Assembly: GCF_002434505.1 (NCBI RefSeq)
Contig: NZ_DJKE01000008.1
Span: 609,300-673,299, forward strand
DNA: 64,000 nucleotides
Direction: 5' to 3'
Source of the DNA: Brevundimonas sp. UBA6550
GTDB taxonomy: Bacteria; Pseudomonadota; Alphaproteobacteria; Caulobacterales; Caulobacteraceae
Shown: positions 36,859 through 47,907 of the stretch, in pieces
Position numbering within the stretch: position 1 is the first letter of the stretch
How the letters are laid out: each line of letters begins with the position of its first letter
Notes under the pieces: generated by a model
Seen by the model: only the letters and a program-made list of their open reading frames with translations
Databases searched by the model: none
Told to the model about the DNA's origin: nothing
Made by a program: the position numbers and the translations under genes

Positions 36859-39381
36859 TCAGAGCTTCAGCTTGAACGTTAGGCCGTACGACGCGGGCCG
36901 TCCGGCGATGAAGGTCGGCATGCCCAGGCCGTCGCCGGTGTTGCCGGCGTCCTTGATGTATTTCTCATCAAGGATGTTGTCGCCAAAGGCCTCCACGCCC
37001 CAGTTGGCGCCGTTCGGCGTGTAGCGAACGCGCAGGTTCAGCAGGCCGTAGGCGTCCTGATATTCGTCCTGGATCAGGTCGGCGATGATCGCGCCGCCGG
37101 CCACCGTCTGCAGGTCCGGGCGGTCGTTGTCGTCGTCGAAGAATATCTTGGACTGCCAGGTATAGTTCGGCTGAACCTCGATCTCGCCGCCGGCCGTGGG
37201 CAGGCGCCAGGTCGCGCCGATGGAGGCGGCGTGGTCCGGCGACAGGCGGAACTGATTGCCGTCATAGATGCCGTTCTCGAACCGCGAATGATTGTAAGCA
37301 TAGGTGGCGAACAGGTCGAACGTGGGCGACAGGGCGAAGTTGGCCTGACCCTCGAAGCCGTAGGACTTGGCCTCGCCGGCGTTGGTGGTCACGAAGGTCG
37401 TGCCCTGCTGAACCGTCGTCTGGAAGTTCTCGTAGTTGTAGAGGAAGACCGCCCCGTCCAGCCGCAGCCGCCCGTCCATCAGGGCCGACTTGGCGCCGAC
37501 CTCGTAGCTGTCGACCGTTTCGGCGTCGACCGGGGTGAAGCGCGCAGCCCCGCCCGGCGCGGACGGCGGACCGGCGCTGATCACCTCGGGCCGGCGGCCG
37601 CGCGCATAGTTGGCGTAGAGATTGGTGGCGTCCGTCAGGGCGTAGCGCGCCGTGACGCGCCAGGTCACGCCGTCGTCCTTGGAGTCGAAATAGCCGAAGT
37701 CGCCGTTGTTAGACGTGGGCTGCGACGTCAGGCCGAACAGCGGGAACAGGTTGGCCGGCAGGGCCAGATAGGCCGGGTTGGCCAGAGCTCCCAGGAAGGC
37801 CGGAATCTGCGCCGCCGGAATGGCGCCCGCCTGAAGCGCCAGCAGACCACCCAACGTCGAGCGGCTCTGCACCGAGCTGGTGAAGCCGGTCGTCTTGTCG
37901 TCGCGGGTGTAGCGCACGCCCGCCGACATCTCGAACCGATCGGTGAAGGCGTAGGTCACGTCGGCGAAGACATCATAGGACGTCAGTTCCGAGCTGTTGA
38001 TCGGCGTCTCGATGTGCGCGGGCTTCAGATTGGCGGCGATAGGGCCCGCAAAGGCGCCGGCGCCCAGCGGCGTCAACAGACCGCCCAACGCGGCCTGGGC
38101 GATGCCCGGATAGAGGGACAGCGGCAGGGTGCGATCTCCGACCGTCGTGGCCGAGCCGTCCAGCAAACCGGCCAGCTGGACCAGCAGCAACCGTTCGTCG
38201 AACTGGGTCGGGGTGCGCTGATAGCCCTTTTCGTGGAACCAGCCCGCGCCGACGAAGCCGCTGAGCCGCCCGCCGTTGTCGAAGCCCAGGCGCAGGTCCT
38301 GGCTCCACTGTTCGCCGTGCGTGTCCTCGGCCGCCGTCAGGATCGGCAGGGAGACGCCGTCCGCGTCGAAGGTCTCATAGTTGGTGAACTCGCGATAGGC
38401 GGTGGTCGAGTTCAGCGTCCAGTCGGCGTTCAGATTGAAGCGCGCCAGCCCTGTCACACCCCAGACCTCGCGGTCCAGGCCCAGCGCCTTGCCGCCGTCG
38501 AAGGCCGCGCCCGGCGTCAGCGCCGCCCCTTCCCACGGCGCCTTGCCGCCCAGGACCGCGCCGGTGTTCGGATCGGCCGGGGCATAGGCGATGGATTTGA
38601 ACGAGGTGCCGGACGCATTGTCCTTCTGATAGTTGCCGATCACGTCGAAGCGCATGGCGTCGGACGGCGTCCAGGCGCCGGACAGACGCAAGGCCCGCGT
38701 CTCGATGGCGTTGTAGTCCTCGCCGCCCAGCAGATTGTCGACCGACCCGTCGCGGGTCTTCAGCCGCGTGGCCAGACGCAGGCCGGCCGTTTCGCCGACC
38801 GGCAGGTTCAGCGCGCCCTCCACCATGCGGTAGCCTTCGTTGCCGGCCTCGATGTTGGCGTAGGCGTCGGTCACGCCCGGCCGCGCGCGGTTCTGCACCA
38901 GATTGACCGCGCCGATCAGGGCGCCGCGTCCGTACAGGGTCGATTGCGGCCCCTTGGCCACCTCCACCCGCTCAAGGTCGAACAGCTCGACGTAGGAGCC
39001 GCGTGACTTGGAGATCGACACCCCGTCCTGGAACACCGACACGCGCGGCTCGGCGGTGGCCGATCCCGAGTCGGAGGTGATGCCGCGCATCACGAAGCCC
39101 GGGTTGTTCGGCGACTGGTTCTGGACCAGGAAGCCGGGCACGAAAGCCGACAGCTGGTCGAACTCCTGAATGCCCAGGTTCTCCAGGAACTGACCGGAAT
39201 AGGCGGTCAGGGCGAAGGGCACGTCGATGGTCTTCTGCTCACGCAGCTGGGCGGTGACGATAACCTCGTCCACGGTGCTGACCGGCGCGGCCTCCTGCGC
39301 CCAGGCGGCGGTTCCGCCCATCATGGCGCCCGTCAGGGTCGCGGCGGCCAGCAGGCGCGCCTTCAGCGTGGTCTTGAACAT
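36859..39381 (-). CDS. TonB-dependent receptor, paired with PhoD
   Basis: Outer-membrane active transporter of 840 aa. A signal peptide (to AAWAQ) is followed by a TonB-box-like DEVIVTAQLREQK, the plug (about 50-160) and a 22-strand barrel that ends in FKLKL with the usual terminal signature. The ligand is unknown. The adjacent PhoD suggests a phosphorylated organic substrate, which is inference from neighbourhood only. The 119-base gap upstream separates it from the hydrolase gene and could hold a promoter. Confidence 0.93.
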   Translation of the reverse strand: MFKTTLKARLLAAATLTGAMMGGTAAWAQEAAPVSTVDEVIVTAQLREQKTIDVPFALTAYSGQFLENLGIQEFDQLSAFVPGFLVQNQSPNNPGFVMRGITSDSGSATAEPRVSVFQDGVSISKSRGSYVELFDLERVEVAKGPQSTLYGRGALIGAVNLVQNRARPGVTDAYANIEAGNEGYRMVEGALNLPVGETAGLRLATRLKTRDGSVDNLLGGEDYNAIETRALRLSGAWTPSDAMRFDVIGNYQKDNASGTSFKSIAYAPADPNTGAVLGGKAPWEGAALTPGAAFDGGKALGLDREVWGVTGLARFNLNADWTLNSTTAYREFTNYETFDADGVSLPILTAAEDTHGEQWSQDLRLGFDNGGRLSGFVGAGWFHEKGYQRTPTQFDERLLLVQLAGLLDGSATTVGDRTLPLSLYPGIAQAALGGLLTPLGAGAFAGPIAANLKPAHIETPINSSELTSYDVFADVTYAFTDRFEMSAGVRYTRDDKTTGFTSSVQSRSTLGGLLALQAGAIPAAQIPAFLGALANPAYLALPANLFPLFGLTSQPTSNNGDFGYFDSKDDGVTWRVTARYALTDATNLYANYARGRRPEVISAGPPSAPGGAARFTPVDAETVDSYEVGAKSALMDGRLRLDGAVFLYNYENFQTTVQQGTTFVTTNAGEAKSYGFEGQANFALSPTFDLFATYAYNHSRFENGIYDGNQFRLSPDHAASIGATWRLPTAGGEIEVQPNYTWQSKIFFDDDNDRPDLQTVAGGAIIADLIQDEYQDAYGLLNLRVRYTPNGANWGVEAFGDNILDEKYIKDAGNTGDGLGMPTFIAGRPASYGLTFKLKL

Positions 39382-39500
39382 CGGATTCCCCAGATTCGGC
39401 TAAGCTGGGGCCGTGCCTACGCGCCGGCCATGTCGGCCGAACGACGCCGCCGCGTCGTCTTCGCAACGCCGCGAAGACAGACTGGCGACGATTGATCCGT

Positions 39501-40841
39501 CTACCGACGAGGCGACGCGGCGTCCGTGGAGGGATGGAAGTCCGGGTCGAAATGGCAGCCGCCGTCATAACGCGCCGCCGCCGCCTGACACAGGGTCGCG
39601 ACACTGCCGGGCGTCGGCTTCGCCCCCTCGTCCAGCCAACGCATCATGGCCTGGAACAGGCCGACATATTCAGGCGTCGCCAGCCGGCTGTGCTGATCCT
39701 CGTCGGTGAAGGTCTGGACCAGCAGGTCGGACCGACCGGCGGCGGCGACCGTATCGCGATATAGCGCCTCGTTCGACACGAAGGCCGTCGGGTCGTTCTT
39801 GGCGTGGATCGTCAGGGTCGGCGCCACGATCAGACCGCTGAGGTCGGCGTCATAGGCCAGGCGCGCCACGCCCATCGGATCCGCCGTGAACCGCGTCACA
39901 CCGGCGTTCAGCGCCGCGTCGTCATGCGACCCCTGATAGACTGTCCGGCTGTTGTCGAACGGGTTCAGCCCGTCCAGGCGGCGTTGAACCATGTCGCGGA
40001 ACAGGAAGGTGGCCCAGGACAGATGGGCTACCAGCTGATCCTCGCGGATGCCGGTCACCGCCAGGATGTCGGACAGATTGCGCTTCTGTTCGGCGGTGCG
40101 CCGGGCTTGCGGCAGGCCGACGCCCGTGCAGGTCTGGACCCGCTCTTCCAGTTGCGCGCGGGTCATGTCGCTGTCCGCCGGCAGGCCTTGCCAAAGAGGA
40201 TACTGCATTTCGTCCGGGCGCGGATGGTTACGGCAATAGAACTGATAGACCGCCCTCAGATCGGCGCGGAACCGATAGGTGCGCGTGCCCCCGCCGATCA
40301 CGCCATTGGTCAGGACGACGCCATCCCAGACCCCCCGCCCCTCGGCGTCGCGGGCGTATAGTTCAGCCGCCTTGGCCGCGACATTGCCGCCCCACGACTG
40401 GCCGTGCAGCAGGGTGCGGCGCGGCCGGCCGAAGGCGTCCCAGAAAATCTGACGCAGATCGTCGGTGTCCTCGGCCGCCATCCGTGCGCCGTAGCCGCCG
40501 CGACGATAGGTCGATCCGGCCCAGGCGAACCCCTCCTGAACCGTCATGGAGAACCGCTCAAGATCCTCCAGCGGGTCGTTCGCCTCCGGCGCGCCGGTGC
40601 GCGGCCCGCCGTGGGCGTGCACGATCAGGGCGCCGTTCCAGGTCTTGGGAACGGCGATCCAGTAGAAGCCGCCCTTGGCCGCCCTGCCCGTCCAGCACCG
40701 CGTTTCGGCAGGCAGGAAGTCGGGACAGGTCGCCGTCGCCGGCGCGGAATCGGCGGCGACAGGCGCCGCCAGCGCCGACGTTGTCGGCGCGACGACGGCC
40801 GCGACCAGGACCGCCAGGGTCCGAACGGTAAGAGCCTTCAT
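39501..40841 (-). CDS. secreted alpha/beta hydrolase (esterase/peptidase-like)
   Basis: A 446-aa exported hydrolase with a signal peptide ending in SALAA. The nucleophile elbow GQSWGG gives the catalytic serine, with a likely acid in HAKNDPTAF and a likely His in EDQHSRLATP near the end. An HAHGGPR stretch supplies the oxyanion hole. The substrate is unknown. Its start is 18 bases after a decayed TonB-dependent receptor gene, which suggests the pair once worked together on an imported ester or peptide. Confidence 0.82.
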   Translation of the reverse strand: MKALTVRTLAVLVAAVVAPTTSALAAPVAADSAPATATCPDFLPAETRCWTGRAAKGGFYWIAVPKTWNGALIVHAHGGPRTGAPEANDPLEDLERFSMTVQEGFAWAGSTYRRGGYGARMAAEDTDDLRQIFWDAFGRPRRTLLHGQSWGGNVAAKAAELYARDAEGRGVWDGVVLTNGVIGGGTRTYRFRADLRAVYQFYCRNHPRPDEMQYPLWQGLPADSDMTRAQLEERVQTCTGVGLPQARRTAEQKRNLSDILAVTGIREDQLVAHLSWATFLFRDMVQRRLDGLNPFDNSRTVYQGSHDDAALNAGVTRFTADPMGVARLAYDADLSGLIVAPTLTIHAKNDPTAFVSNEALYRDTVAAAGRSDLLVQTFTDEDQHSRLATPEYVGLFQAMMRWLDEGAKPTPGSVATLCQAAAARYDGGCHFDPDFHPSTDAASPRR

Positions 40842-40859
40842 CGCGCCGACCTTCTTTCC

Positions 40860-43077
40860 TCAGAACGTCTTGGAGACGTTGACGTACCAGTAGCGGCCAT
40901 AGGGATTGTAGAGCGCCCCCAGATAGCCGGACGAGGTGAGCGGCGGCTGCTCGTCGGTGATGTTGCGCGCGCCGACGCGGATGGTGGTGTCCGACGCCAG
41001 GCCGGCGGCCTTGCCGAACTCGTACTGACCATACAGGTTGGCGGTGATCTGGCTGTCGACCTGCCAGGGATCGCCCTGGGCGCTCAGGAAGCCGGTTTCG
41101 GTCACGGCGCTGTTGTACTGGGTGAAGGCGCCGACCTGCCACGGACCTTGCGACCAGGTGAAGGAGCCCGTCACCCGCCATTCCGGCCGACCGTTGCGGG
41201 CCAACAGGGTCTGCGACAGCGGCAGGGGCGTATTGGCGTTGATCTGGCCCGCCTGGCGCGCCTGGAACAGGCTGTCAACCAGCGGCCCCGGCGACCGATC
41301 GAAGGTGATCAGGTGCGCGGCGTTCAGGCTGGCGCGGAAGTTGCCCCACGGCGTGCCGCGCAGGCGCCACTGCATGCCGATGTCCAGTCCCTCCACCGTC
41401 TGGGGCAGCAGGTTGATGAACTGATCCTGGATGGAGACGATCTGCCCCACCGGCGTGATGCCGCTGCCCGCGAAGAAGGCGACGTCGTCGGCGGTGACGG
41501 CGCTGCGGTTCACATTGGCGTTCCGCGCGCCCTGTAGGATGTTCAGATAATCCAGCACCACGTTCGGCTGAGCGCCCAGCAGGCCGACGATCTTCTCCTG
41601 CTCGATCTTCCAGCGGTCCACGGTGAAGGTGAAGCGGCCGAACTGCTCGGGAATGAACCAGGGTTGCAGAACCAGACCGATCGACTGGTTGGTGCTTTCC
41701 TCGGGCTTCAGATCGGGATTGCCGGACACCAGCAGCGATGCGCTGGCGGGCTGGGAGCATTGATTGAAGTTGGTGATCCGTCCCAACCGCAGGTCCGCCT
41801 CGCAGCGGATGTAGTCGTTATTGGTCGACAGGCGGCCGTACTGGGCCGCGTTCGTCTGTTCCAGGTTCGGCGCGCGGAAGCCTTCGGAATAGGAGCCGCG
41901 GATCCGAACCCCCTCGATCACGTCCCACGCCATGGCGATCTTGGGCTTGGCGACGTCGCCGAAGTCCGAATAGTGCTCGTAACGACCGGCCAGCTGCAGA
42001 TCCAGGCTGCGCACCAGAGGGATGTTCATCTCGGGCGAGACTACCGGCACGGCGAACTCGACATAGGCCGAATAGACCTCGCGCTTGCCATAGGTGTCGG
42101 GGTTGGAGCTGACAGCGGCGATGTTGGACTGGCTGACGTCGCCCGACACGCTGTCGCGGAAGATGTTGGTTCCGTCCAGATCGGCGTCGCGGTCGTCACG
42201 CTGGGTCTCGCGGCGCGCTTCGACGCCCAGAGCCATGCCCACCGGCCCGCCCGGCAGGGTGAAGACGTCGGGCCGGCTGATCTTGAAGTCCCACAGGGCC
42301 AGGGTGGTCTTGGACACCCGCGTCAGATCGGTGGTGATGGCGTCGATGGCCGCCTGGGAACTGGGCGTGCAATCGCCATAGCTGGTGTCGTTCACGCACC
42401 CGCCGCTGAACGGATTGTAGGCGTCCGGCGTCGACAGGGCCAGATTGGCCTGAAGCGCGGTCAAGTTCACGGCGTTGGAGCTGTCGGTCGCCTCGGCCTC
42501 CCAATAGAGCAGCGCGCTTTCCGGCGACGGCGTCCGCGCCGTAGATGGCGGCGGCCCCGTCCAGCAGCACCTCCAGCCGTTCCAGCCCCGACACCGGAAT
42601 GGCGTTGGAGTTGTAGCTCAGGACCGGCACCGTGCCGGTGTCAGAGGTGCCCTGGCTGGTGGGGTGCTGAACGATGCGGCGTCCGTTCAACAGCACCAAG
42701 GTGTTGCCCACGCCGAGCGAGCGCAGATTGACGGAGTTGACGTCGCCACGCGCCGCATTGGAAGTCTGCGGATTGTTGGCGCTGGAGAAAAGCACGTCGC
42801 CCATCTGGGGGATGGAGCGCAGCAGGTCGTCGCCGCTGACTGCGCCGGTGGCGACGATCTCCTCCTGCGTCACGACCGTGACCGGCAGGGCCGCCGTGGT
42901 CGAGGCGCCGCGGATCTGCGAGCCGACGACGACGATGTCCTCGACCTGGGTCGTCTGGGCGTCGTCCTCGGTCGATGACGGCTGGGGCGCCGTCTGCTGC
43001 GCGGCCGCGGCGGTCGAGATCATCAGCACGGCCGAGGCCGCGCCCGCCATCAGGGCGAACTTGGATTGGGTCTTCAT
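40860..43077 (-). pseudogene. TonB-dependent receptor, deleted and frameshifted
   Basis: The first part starts at 43077 (GGAGGAGG before the ATG) and encodes a signal peptide, TonB box (EDIVVVGSQIRG) and plug up to IYGADAVAG. At about 42515-42530 the frame changes, and the next frame resumes as LLYWEAEATDSSNAVNLT and runs through the rest of the barrel to the terminal YVNVSKTF. In this family roughly 250-300 residues of barrel should separate these blocks, so both a deletion and a frame change lie at the junction. It cannot make a normal receptor. Confidence 0.82.
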
Positions 43078-43145
43078 GGTTTCCTCCTCCCGGGCCGTCG
43101 TTATGTCGGCGGTCCCGTCTCCTGTTGTTTGTCGTCCTCGCGCGT

Positions 43146-44501
43146 TCAGTCTTTGGCGAGGACCAGATCGTCTCCCGGTCCGGCCGCCGGATCGGGTCCG
43201 ACGGCGATCGGTTGGGGGTGTCCGTTCAGCGCAGCGGCCAGGGCGTCGCGATCCAGCGCCTTCTCCCAGCGGGCCACCACGATGGTCGCCACGGCGTTGC
43301 CGATGAAGTTGGTCAGGGCCCGGCACTCGCTCATGAAGCGGTCGATGCCCAGGATCAGCGCCATGCCGGCGACCGGCACGTCCGGCACGACCGACAGGGT
43401 CGCCGCCAGGGTGATGAAGCCAGCGCCGGTTATGCCCGCCGCGCCCTTGGAGCTGAGCATGGCGACCAGCAGAAGCGTGATCTGCTGCCAGATCGTCAGA
43501 TCGATGTTCAGCGCCTGGGCGATGAACAGGGCCGCCATCGTCATATAGATGTTGGTGCCGTCCAGATTGAACGAATAGCCGGTCGGCACGACCAAGCCGA
43601 CAACCGATTTGGCCGCGCCCGCGCGCTCCATCTTGGAGATCAGGCTGGGCAGAGCGGCCTCGGAGCTGGAGGTGCCCAGCACCAGCAGCAGCTCTTCCTT
43701 CAGATACCGGATCAGCTTCAGGATCGAGAAGCCGTTGGCGATGCCCACCAGCCCCAGCACGCCGACGACGAAGATGATCGCCGTGACGTAAAAGGTCACG
43801 ATCAGCGCCGCCAGATTGGCGATGGAGGCGATGCCATAGGCGCCGATGGTGAAGGCGAAGGCCCCGAAAGCCCCGATGGGCGCGGCCTTCATGACGATGG
43901 CCACCAGTTTGAACACCGCCACGCTCAGCGTCTCGAACAGGTCGAGCACCGGCTGGGCGCGCTCGCCGATCAGCGCCAGGGAGACGCCGAACAGGATGGA
44001 GACGAACAGCACCTGAAGGATGTTGCCGGTTGCAAAGGCGCTGACCAGGGTGTCGGGAATGACGCCAATCAGGAAGCCGACGATGGTGCTCTCATGGGCG
44101 GCGGCGGCGTATTGTTCGACCGCGCCCGCATTCAGCGTCGCCGGATCGATGTTCAGCCCGTGGCCGGGACGCACGATATTGGCGATGATCAGTCCGACGA
44201 TCAGGGCCAGGGTCGAAAAGACCAGGAAATAGGCGAAAGCCTTAGCCGCCACCCGCCCGACGCTGCCGAGGTCGCGCATCCCGGCGATGCCGGTCACGAT
44301 GGTCAGGAAGATCACCGGCGCGATGACCATCTTCACCAGCTTGATGAAGCCGTCGCCCAGCGGCTTCAAGCTCTCGCCGAAGGTCGGCCAGAAATGGCCG
44401 ATCAGCGCGCCCAGCGCGATGGCGATCAACACCTGGAAATACAGGTGCCGATAGAACGGCCGGCGCACGACCGGCGCGGTCTCTGACGGAACTGGGATCA
44501 C
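43146..44501 (-). CDS. dctA: DctA C4-dicarboxylate transporter
   Basis: A 451-aa proton- or sodium-coupled carrier of the DAACS family for succinate, fumarate and malate. Signature parts include [18 protein letters not shown], the serine-rich [18 protein letters not shown] and the [13 protein letters not shown] motif. The start is the GTG at 44501 with CAGGAGCC 7 bases upstream; an ATG at 44627 would add a non-conserved basic stretch. It faces dctB-dctD across a 240-base AT-richer gap, the classic layout for a DctBD-controlled gene. Confidence 0.94.
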   Translation of the reverse strand: MIPVPSETAPVVRRPFYRHLYFQVLIAIALGALIGHFWPTFGESLKPLGDGFIKLVKMVIAPVIFLTIVTGIAGMRDLGSVGRVAAKAFAYFLVFSTLALIVGLIIANIVRPGHGLNIDPATLNAGAVEQYAAAAHESTIVGFLIGVIPDTLVSAFATGNILQVLFVSILFGVSLALIGERAQPVLDLFETLSVAVFKLVAIVMKAAPIGAFGAFAFTIGAYGIASIANLAALIVTFYVTAIIFVVGVLGLVGIANGFSILKLIRYLKEELLLVLGTSSSEAALPSLISKMERAGAAKSVVGLVVPTGYSFNLDGTNIYMTMAALFIAQALNIDLTIWQQITLLLVAMLSSKGAAGITGAGFITLAATLSVVPDVPVAGMALILGIDRFMSECRALTNFIGNAVATIVVARWEKALDRDALAAALNGHPQPIAVGPDPAAGPGDDLVLAKD

Positions 44502-44741
44502 GAAAGGCTCCTGATGTGCGGCGGCGCCGCAGTCTCCTCGATGGGCGCGATCTTCGCCGCGCTCCGGTCCGCCAGACAATTCCGCACGTCGTGGCCGCTG
44601 CAAAGCGGAGAGCTTGAAACGGATCATTTTGTTGATTTTGCTGATATATCTTTAACGCCGACGGATAATTTCGTCCGAGCCAGTGCGATATTTCGCGCGG
44701 GCAGCTAGCATTGAAGTGCGATTATCCGCACAGTCTGAACC
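44502..44741. promoter_or_regulatory. divergent dctA / dctBD control region
   Basis: A 240-base gap between the two start codons. Its centre, about 44620-44680 (including ATTTTGTTGATTTTGC), is much richer in A and T than the genes around it. Promoters for both directions and DctD sites are expected here. I looked for a sigma-54 GG-N10-GC promoter for dctA and did not find a convincing one. Confidence 0.5.
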
Positions 44742-46571
44742 ATGACCTCGTCATCCTCATTTGGCTCAGAATCGCGCAAGCGCCCTCGAAAGGCGTTTTG
44801 GCTGGCGCTGGCCGCATGGCTGGGCGCCGCCGTTCTCGCCGCCTTCCTGACGGGCGAAGTGGCGCGTCGCGACGCGGAGGCGGAGCTGTCGCGTCAGGCC
44901 CAGTCGGCTGCGGCCCTTCATGCCGCCGTGCTGCGCAGCGAACTGGAGAAGCACCGCTCCCTGCCCCTGGCCCTGTCCGGCGATCCGGACATCTCGAGCC
45001 TGCTGAGATCGCGTGCCGACGCCGCCTATCCGGTCAATGCCAAGCTGGAGGGCCTGGCGCGTCAGACCCGCGCGGCGGTGATCTATGTCATCGACGCGGG
45101 CGGTCGCACGCGCGCGGCCAGCAACTGGCGTCTGCCGACCAGTTTCGTCGGGGCCGACTACGGCTTCCGGCCCTATTTCATCAATGCGATGCGAAGCGGC
45201 CAGGCCGAGTTCTTCGCCCTGGGCACCGTATCCGGCCGTCCCGGCCTGTATCTGGCCCGCCGCGTCGACGCCGCCGATGGTCGGCCGCTGGGCGTCGTCG
45301 TGGTGAAGGTCGAGTTCGACGCCCTGGAGGCCGAATGGCGTGCGTCGGGCGAGCCGGCCTATGTCGTCGATCCGACCGGCGTCGTCCTGATCACCAGCGT
45401 CCCGGACTGGCGGTTCAGAACCCTCGATCCGCTGGACGAAACGCGCCGTCGCCTGACCCTGACCGGCCAGACGCTGCGGCCCGAGGCCCTGAGCCCCCTG
45501 CCCTTCGACACGCCGCCGGACGACCGGCCGCGTCCGGTGCGGACGTCGCCCATCGGCGGGGAGCAGCGCTGGATGCACGCCGCCGTCGCGACCGACACGC
45601 CGGGCTGGACCCTGCACCTGCTGTCGCCCAGCCGTGGCGCGGTCGAGGCCGCCGTGGCCAGCGCCCGCGCCCTGGCGGCCCTGATCGTGACCCTGTTGGC
45701 GGGGCTGGCCGCCTTCCTGCTGCGCCGACGTCACCAGGCCCTGATCCGCGCCCGCGCCGAGGAGGACGCCCGGCACGAACTGGAGCGTCGCATCGACGAA
45801 CGCACCCGCGAACTCAGCGACGCCAACGTCGCCCTCAGCGGCCAGATCGAGGAACGTCGGCGCGCCGAGGCGGCCCGCGAACTGCTGCGCGACGAACTGG
45901 TGCAGGCCAGCAAACTGGCCGCCCTGGGCCAGATCGTGGCCAGCGTGGCCCACGAGATCAACCAGCCCGTCGCCGCCATCCAGACCCAGGCCGAAACCGC
46001 CGCCGTCCTGCTGGATCGTCAGGACGCCGCAACGGCGCGCACCGCCCTGTCGCGCATCGGCGATTTGACCCAGCGGATCGGGTCGATCACCGAAAACCTG
46101 CGCACCTTCTCGCGCAAGACCGACCCCAAGATCGGCGTGGTGCGGTTGGAGGACGCCATCCACGGCGCCCTGCTGCTGACGCGCGGCCGCCTGGACGAGG
46201 GCGGCGTCATTCTGGTTCGCGAAGGCGACGCCGACGTGGCCGTGCGCGCCGACCGCTTCCGTCTGGAACAGGTCATCGTCAATCTGGTCAAGAACGCCGC
46301 CGAGGCGCTGGAGGGCCGGCCCGGCGCCCGGTTGACGCTGCGAGTGGAGCGTTCGGCGGATCGCATTCGCCTGATCGTGGCCGACAATGGGCCGGGCGTG
46401 CCGGCCGAGGTTCGCGCCCAGTTGTTCACCCCCTTCGTCACAACCCGCGCCAACGGCCTGGGCCTGGGTCTGGTCATCTGTCGTGACCTGATGGCCGGGT
46501 TCGGCGGCGAACTGGATCTGGCCGACGCCGGCGACGGCGCCGCCTTCGTCGCCACACTGAGGATCGCCTGA
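44742..46571 (+). CDS. dctB: DctB dicarboxylate sensor histidine kinase
   Basis: A 609-aa membrane kinase: first helix about 19-39, a periplasmic double-PAS sensor to about 300, a second helix near 305-328, a coiled-coil linker (ARHELERRIDERTRELSDA), then the H-box SVAHEINQPVAAIQTQAE (His near 405) and complete ATP-binding boxes (NLVKNAAEALEG, DNGPGVP, GLGLGLV). It senses periplasmic dicarboxylates and phosphorylates DctD. It ends with a one-base overlap (TGATG) onto dctD. Confidence 0.92.
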   Translation: MTSSSSFGSESRKRPRKAFWLALAAWLGAAVLAAFLTGEVARRDAEAELSRQAQSAAALHAAVLRSELEKHRSLPLALSGDPDISSLLRSRADAAYPVNAKLEGLARQTRAAVIYVIDAGGRTRAASNWRLPTSFVGADYGFRPYFINAMRSGQAEFFALGTVSGRPGLYLARRVDAADGRPLGVVVVKVEFDALEAEWRASGEPAYVVDPTGVVLITSVPDWRFRTLDPLDETRRRLTLTGQTLRPEALSPLPFDTPPDDRPRPVRTSPIGGEQRWMHAAVATDTPGWTLHLLSPSRGAVEAAVASARALAALIVTLLAGLAAFLLRRRHQALIRARAEEDARHELERRIDERTRELSDANVALSGQIEERRRAEAARELLRDELVQASKLAALGQIVASVAHEINQPVAAIQTQAETAAVLLDRQDAATARTALSRIGDLTQRIGSITENLRTFSRKTDPKIGVVRLEDAIHGALLLTRGRLDEGGVILVREGDADVAVRADRFRLEQVIVNLVKNAAEALEGRPGARLTLRVERSADRIRLIVADNGPGVPAEVRAQLFTPFVTTRANGLGLGLVICRDLMAGFGGELDLADAGDGAAFVATLRIA

Positions 46572-47902
46572 TGCAGTTCGCCCGCCTGACCGCCGTCGCC
46601 CTTATCGAGGACGACGCCGATTTCCGCCAGGCCCTGGTCGAGCGGCTGACGCTGGAGGGTCTGGACGTCCATGCCTTCGCCGGCGCCGATGCGGCGTTGA
46701 AGGCTGTCGATGCGGACTTTCCCGGCGTGGTCGTCACGGACCTGCGGATGCCCGGCCTGGACGGGCGTCAGGTGCTGGATCGGCTTCAGGCGCTGGATGC
46801 GGCCCTGCCGGTCATCATGATCACCGGCCACGGCGACGTCGCCGATGCGGTCGCGGCCATGCAGGCTGGCGCCTACGACTTCGTGGCCAAGCCCTTTCCT
46901 TTCGAGCGGCTGCAGGACAGTCTGAACCGGGCGCTGGAGAAGCGCGGTCTGGTGCTGGAGAACCGCCGCCTCCTGGCCATGGCGTCGGACAGCGGTCAGG
47001 AGTTGCCGCTGGCCGGAGCCTCGCGCGCCATCACAGCCCTGCGCGCCACCATCGCCCAGATCGCCGACGCCCGCATGGACGTACTGATCGAGGGCGAGAC
47101 CGGCACGGGCAAGGAGGCCGTCGCTCGCGCCCTGCACAATGGCGGCCGGCGGCGGCTGGCGCCCTTCGTCGCCGTCAACTGCGGCGCCCTGCCCGACGGC
47201 CTGATCGAAAGCGAACTGTTCGGACATGAGTTGGGCGCCTTCGCCGGCGCCCTGCGTCGTCGCGTCGGCCATGTGGAACGCGCCCACAACGGCTCGCTTT
47301 TCCTGGACGAGGTCGAGAGCATGCCGCTGGCCGTTCAGGTCAAGATGTTGCGGGTGCTGGAGGAGCGCGAGGTTCATCCCATCGGCGCCAACGAGCCGCG
47401 CGCCCTGGATCTGCGCGTGCTGGCCTCGTCAAAGATCGATCTGGAGGCAGCCGCACGCGCGGGGACCTTCCGCGAAGACCTCTACTACCGTCTGAACGTG
47501 GTGCGGCTGCGCGTGCCGCCGCTGCGCGAACGGCGCGAGGATATTCCCCTGCTGTTCGCCCACTTCCTGCGCCGCGCCGCCGACCGTCATGGGATCGAGC
47601 CGCCCGCCGTCTCGGACAGCGTGCGTCGGCGCCTGGTCGAGGCCGACTGGCCCGGCAACATCCGCGAACTGGCCCATTTCGCCGAGCGGGTCGCCCTGTC
47701 GCTGGACGACGCCGCGCGCCCGGCCGACGACGGCCTCAGCCTGCCCGACCGCCTGAATCGGTTCGAGGCGGAACTGCTGCGCGACGCCTTACAGGCCCAC
47801 CAGGGCGACATCGCCGCCGTCCTGGCCGAGATGCGCGTCCCGCGAAAGACGCTGTATGACAAACTGGCCCGCCACGGCCTGAAGCCCGCTTCCTTCCGCT
47901 AG
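46571..47902 (+). CDS. dctD: DctD sigma-54-dependent response regulator
   Basis: A 443-aa NtrC-family activator. The receiver has phospho-acceptor Asp57 (VVTDLRMPG). The AAA+ domain has Walker A GETGTGKE near 175 and Walker B FLDEVES. The sigma-54 contact loop reads GAFAGA rather than GAFTGA (near 222), a change also seen in some DctD proteins. A Fis-type helix-turn-helix (VLAEMRVPRKTLYDKLARH) ends the protein. It should activate dctA with sigma-54. Confidence 0.92.
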   Translation: MQFARLTAVALIEDDADFRQALVERLTLEGLDVHAFAGADAALKAVDADFPGVVVTDLRMPGLDGRQVLDRLQALDAALPVIMITGHGDVADAVAAMQAGAYDFVAKPFPFERLQDSLNRALEKRGLVLENRRLLAMASDSGQELPLAGASRAITALRATIAQIADARMDVLIEGETGTGKEAVARALHNGGRRRLAPFVAVNCGALPDGLIESELFGHELGAFAGALRRRVGHVERAHNGSLFLDEVESMPLAVQVKMLRVLEEREVHPIGANEPRALDLRVLASSKIDLEAAARAGTFREDLYYRLNVVRLRVPPLRERREDIPLLFAHFLRRAADRHGIEPPAVSDSVRRRLVEADWPGNIRELAHFAERVALSLDDAARPADDGLSLPDRLNRFEAELLRDALQAHQGDIAAVLAEMRVPRKTLYDKLARHGLKPASFR

Positions 47903-47907
47903 ACGCC

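Noticed and set aside
44502..44741. Sigma-54 promoter for dctA
   Set aside because: Expected from DctD, but no GG-N10-GC pair fitted. The best candidates had 9 or 11 bases between the elements, so I do not report one.
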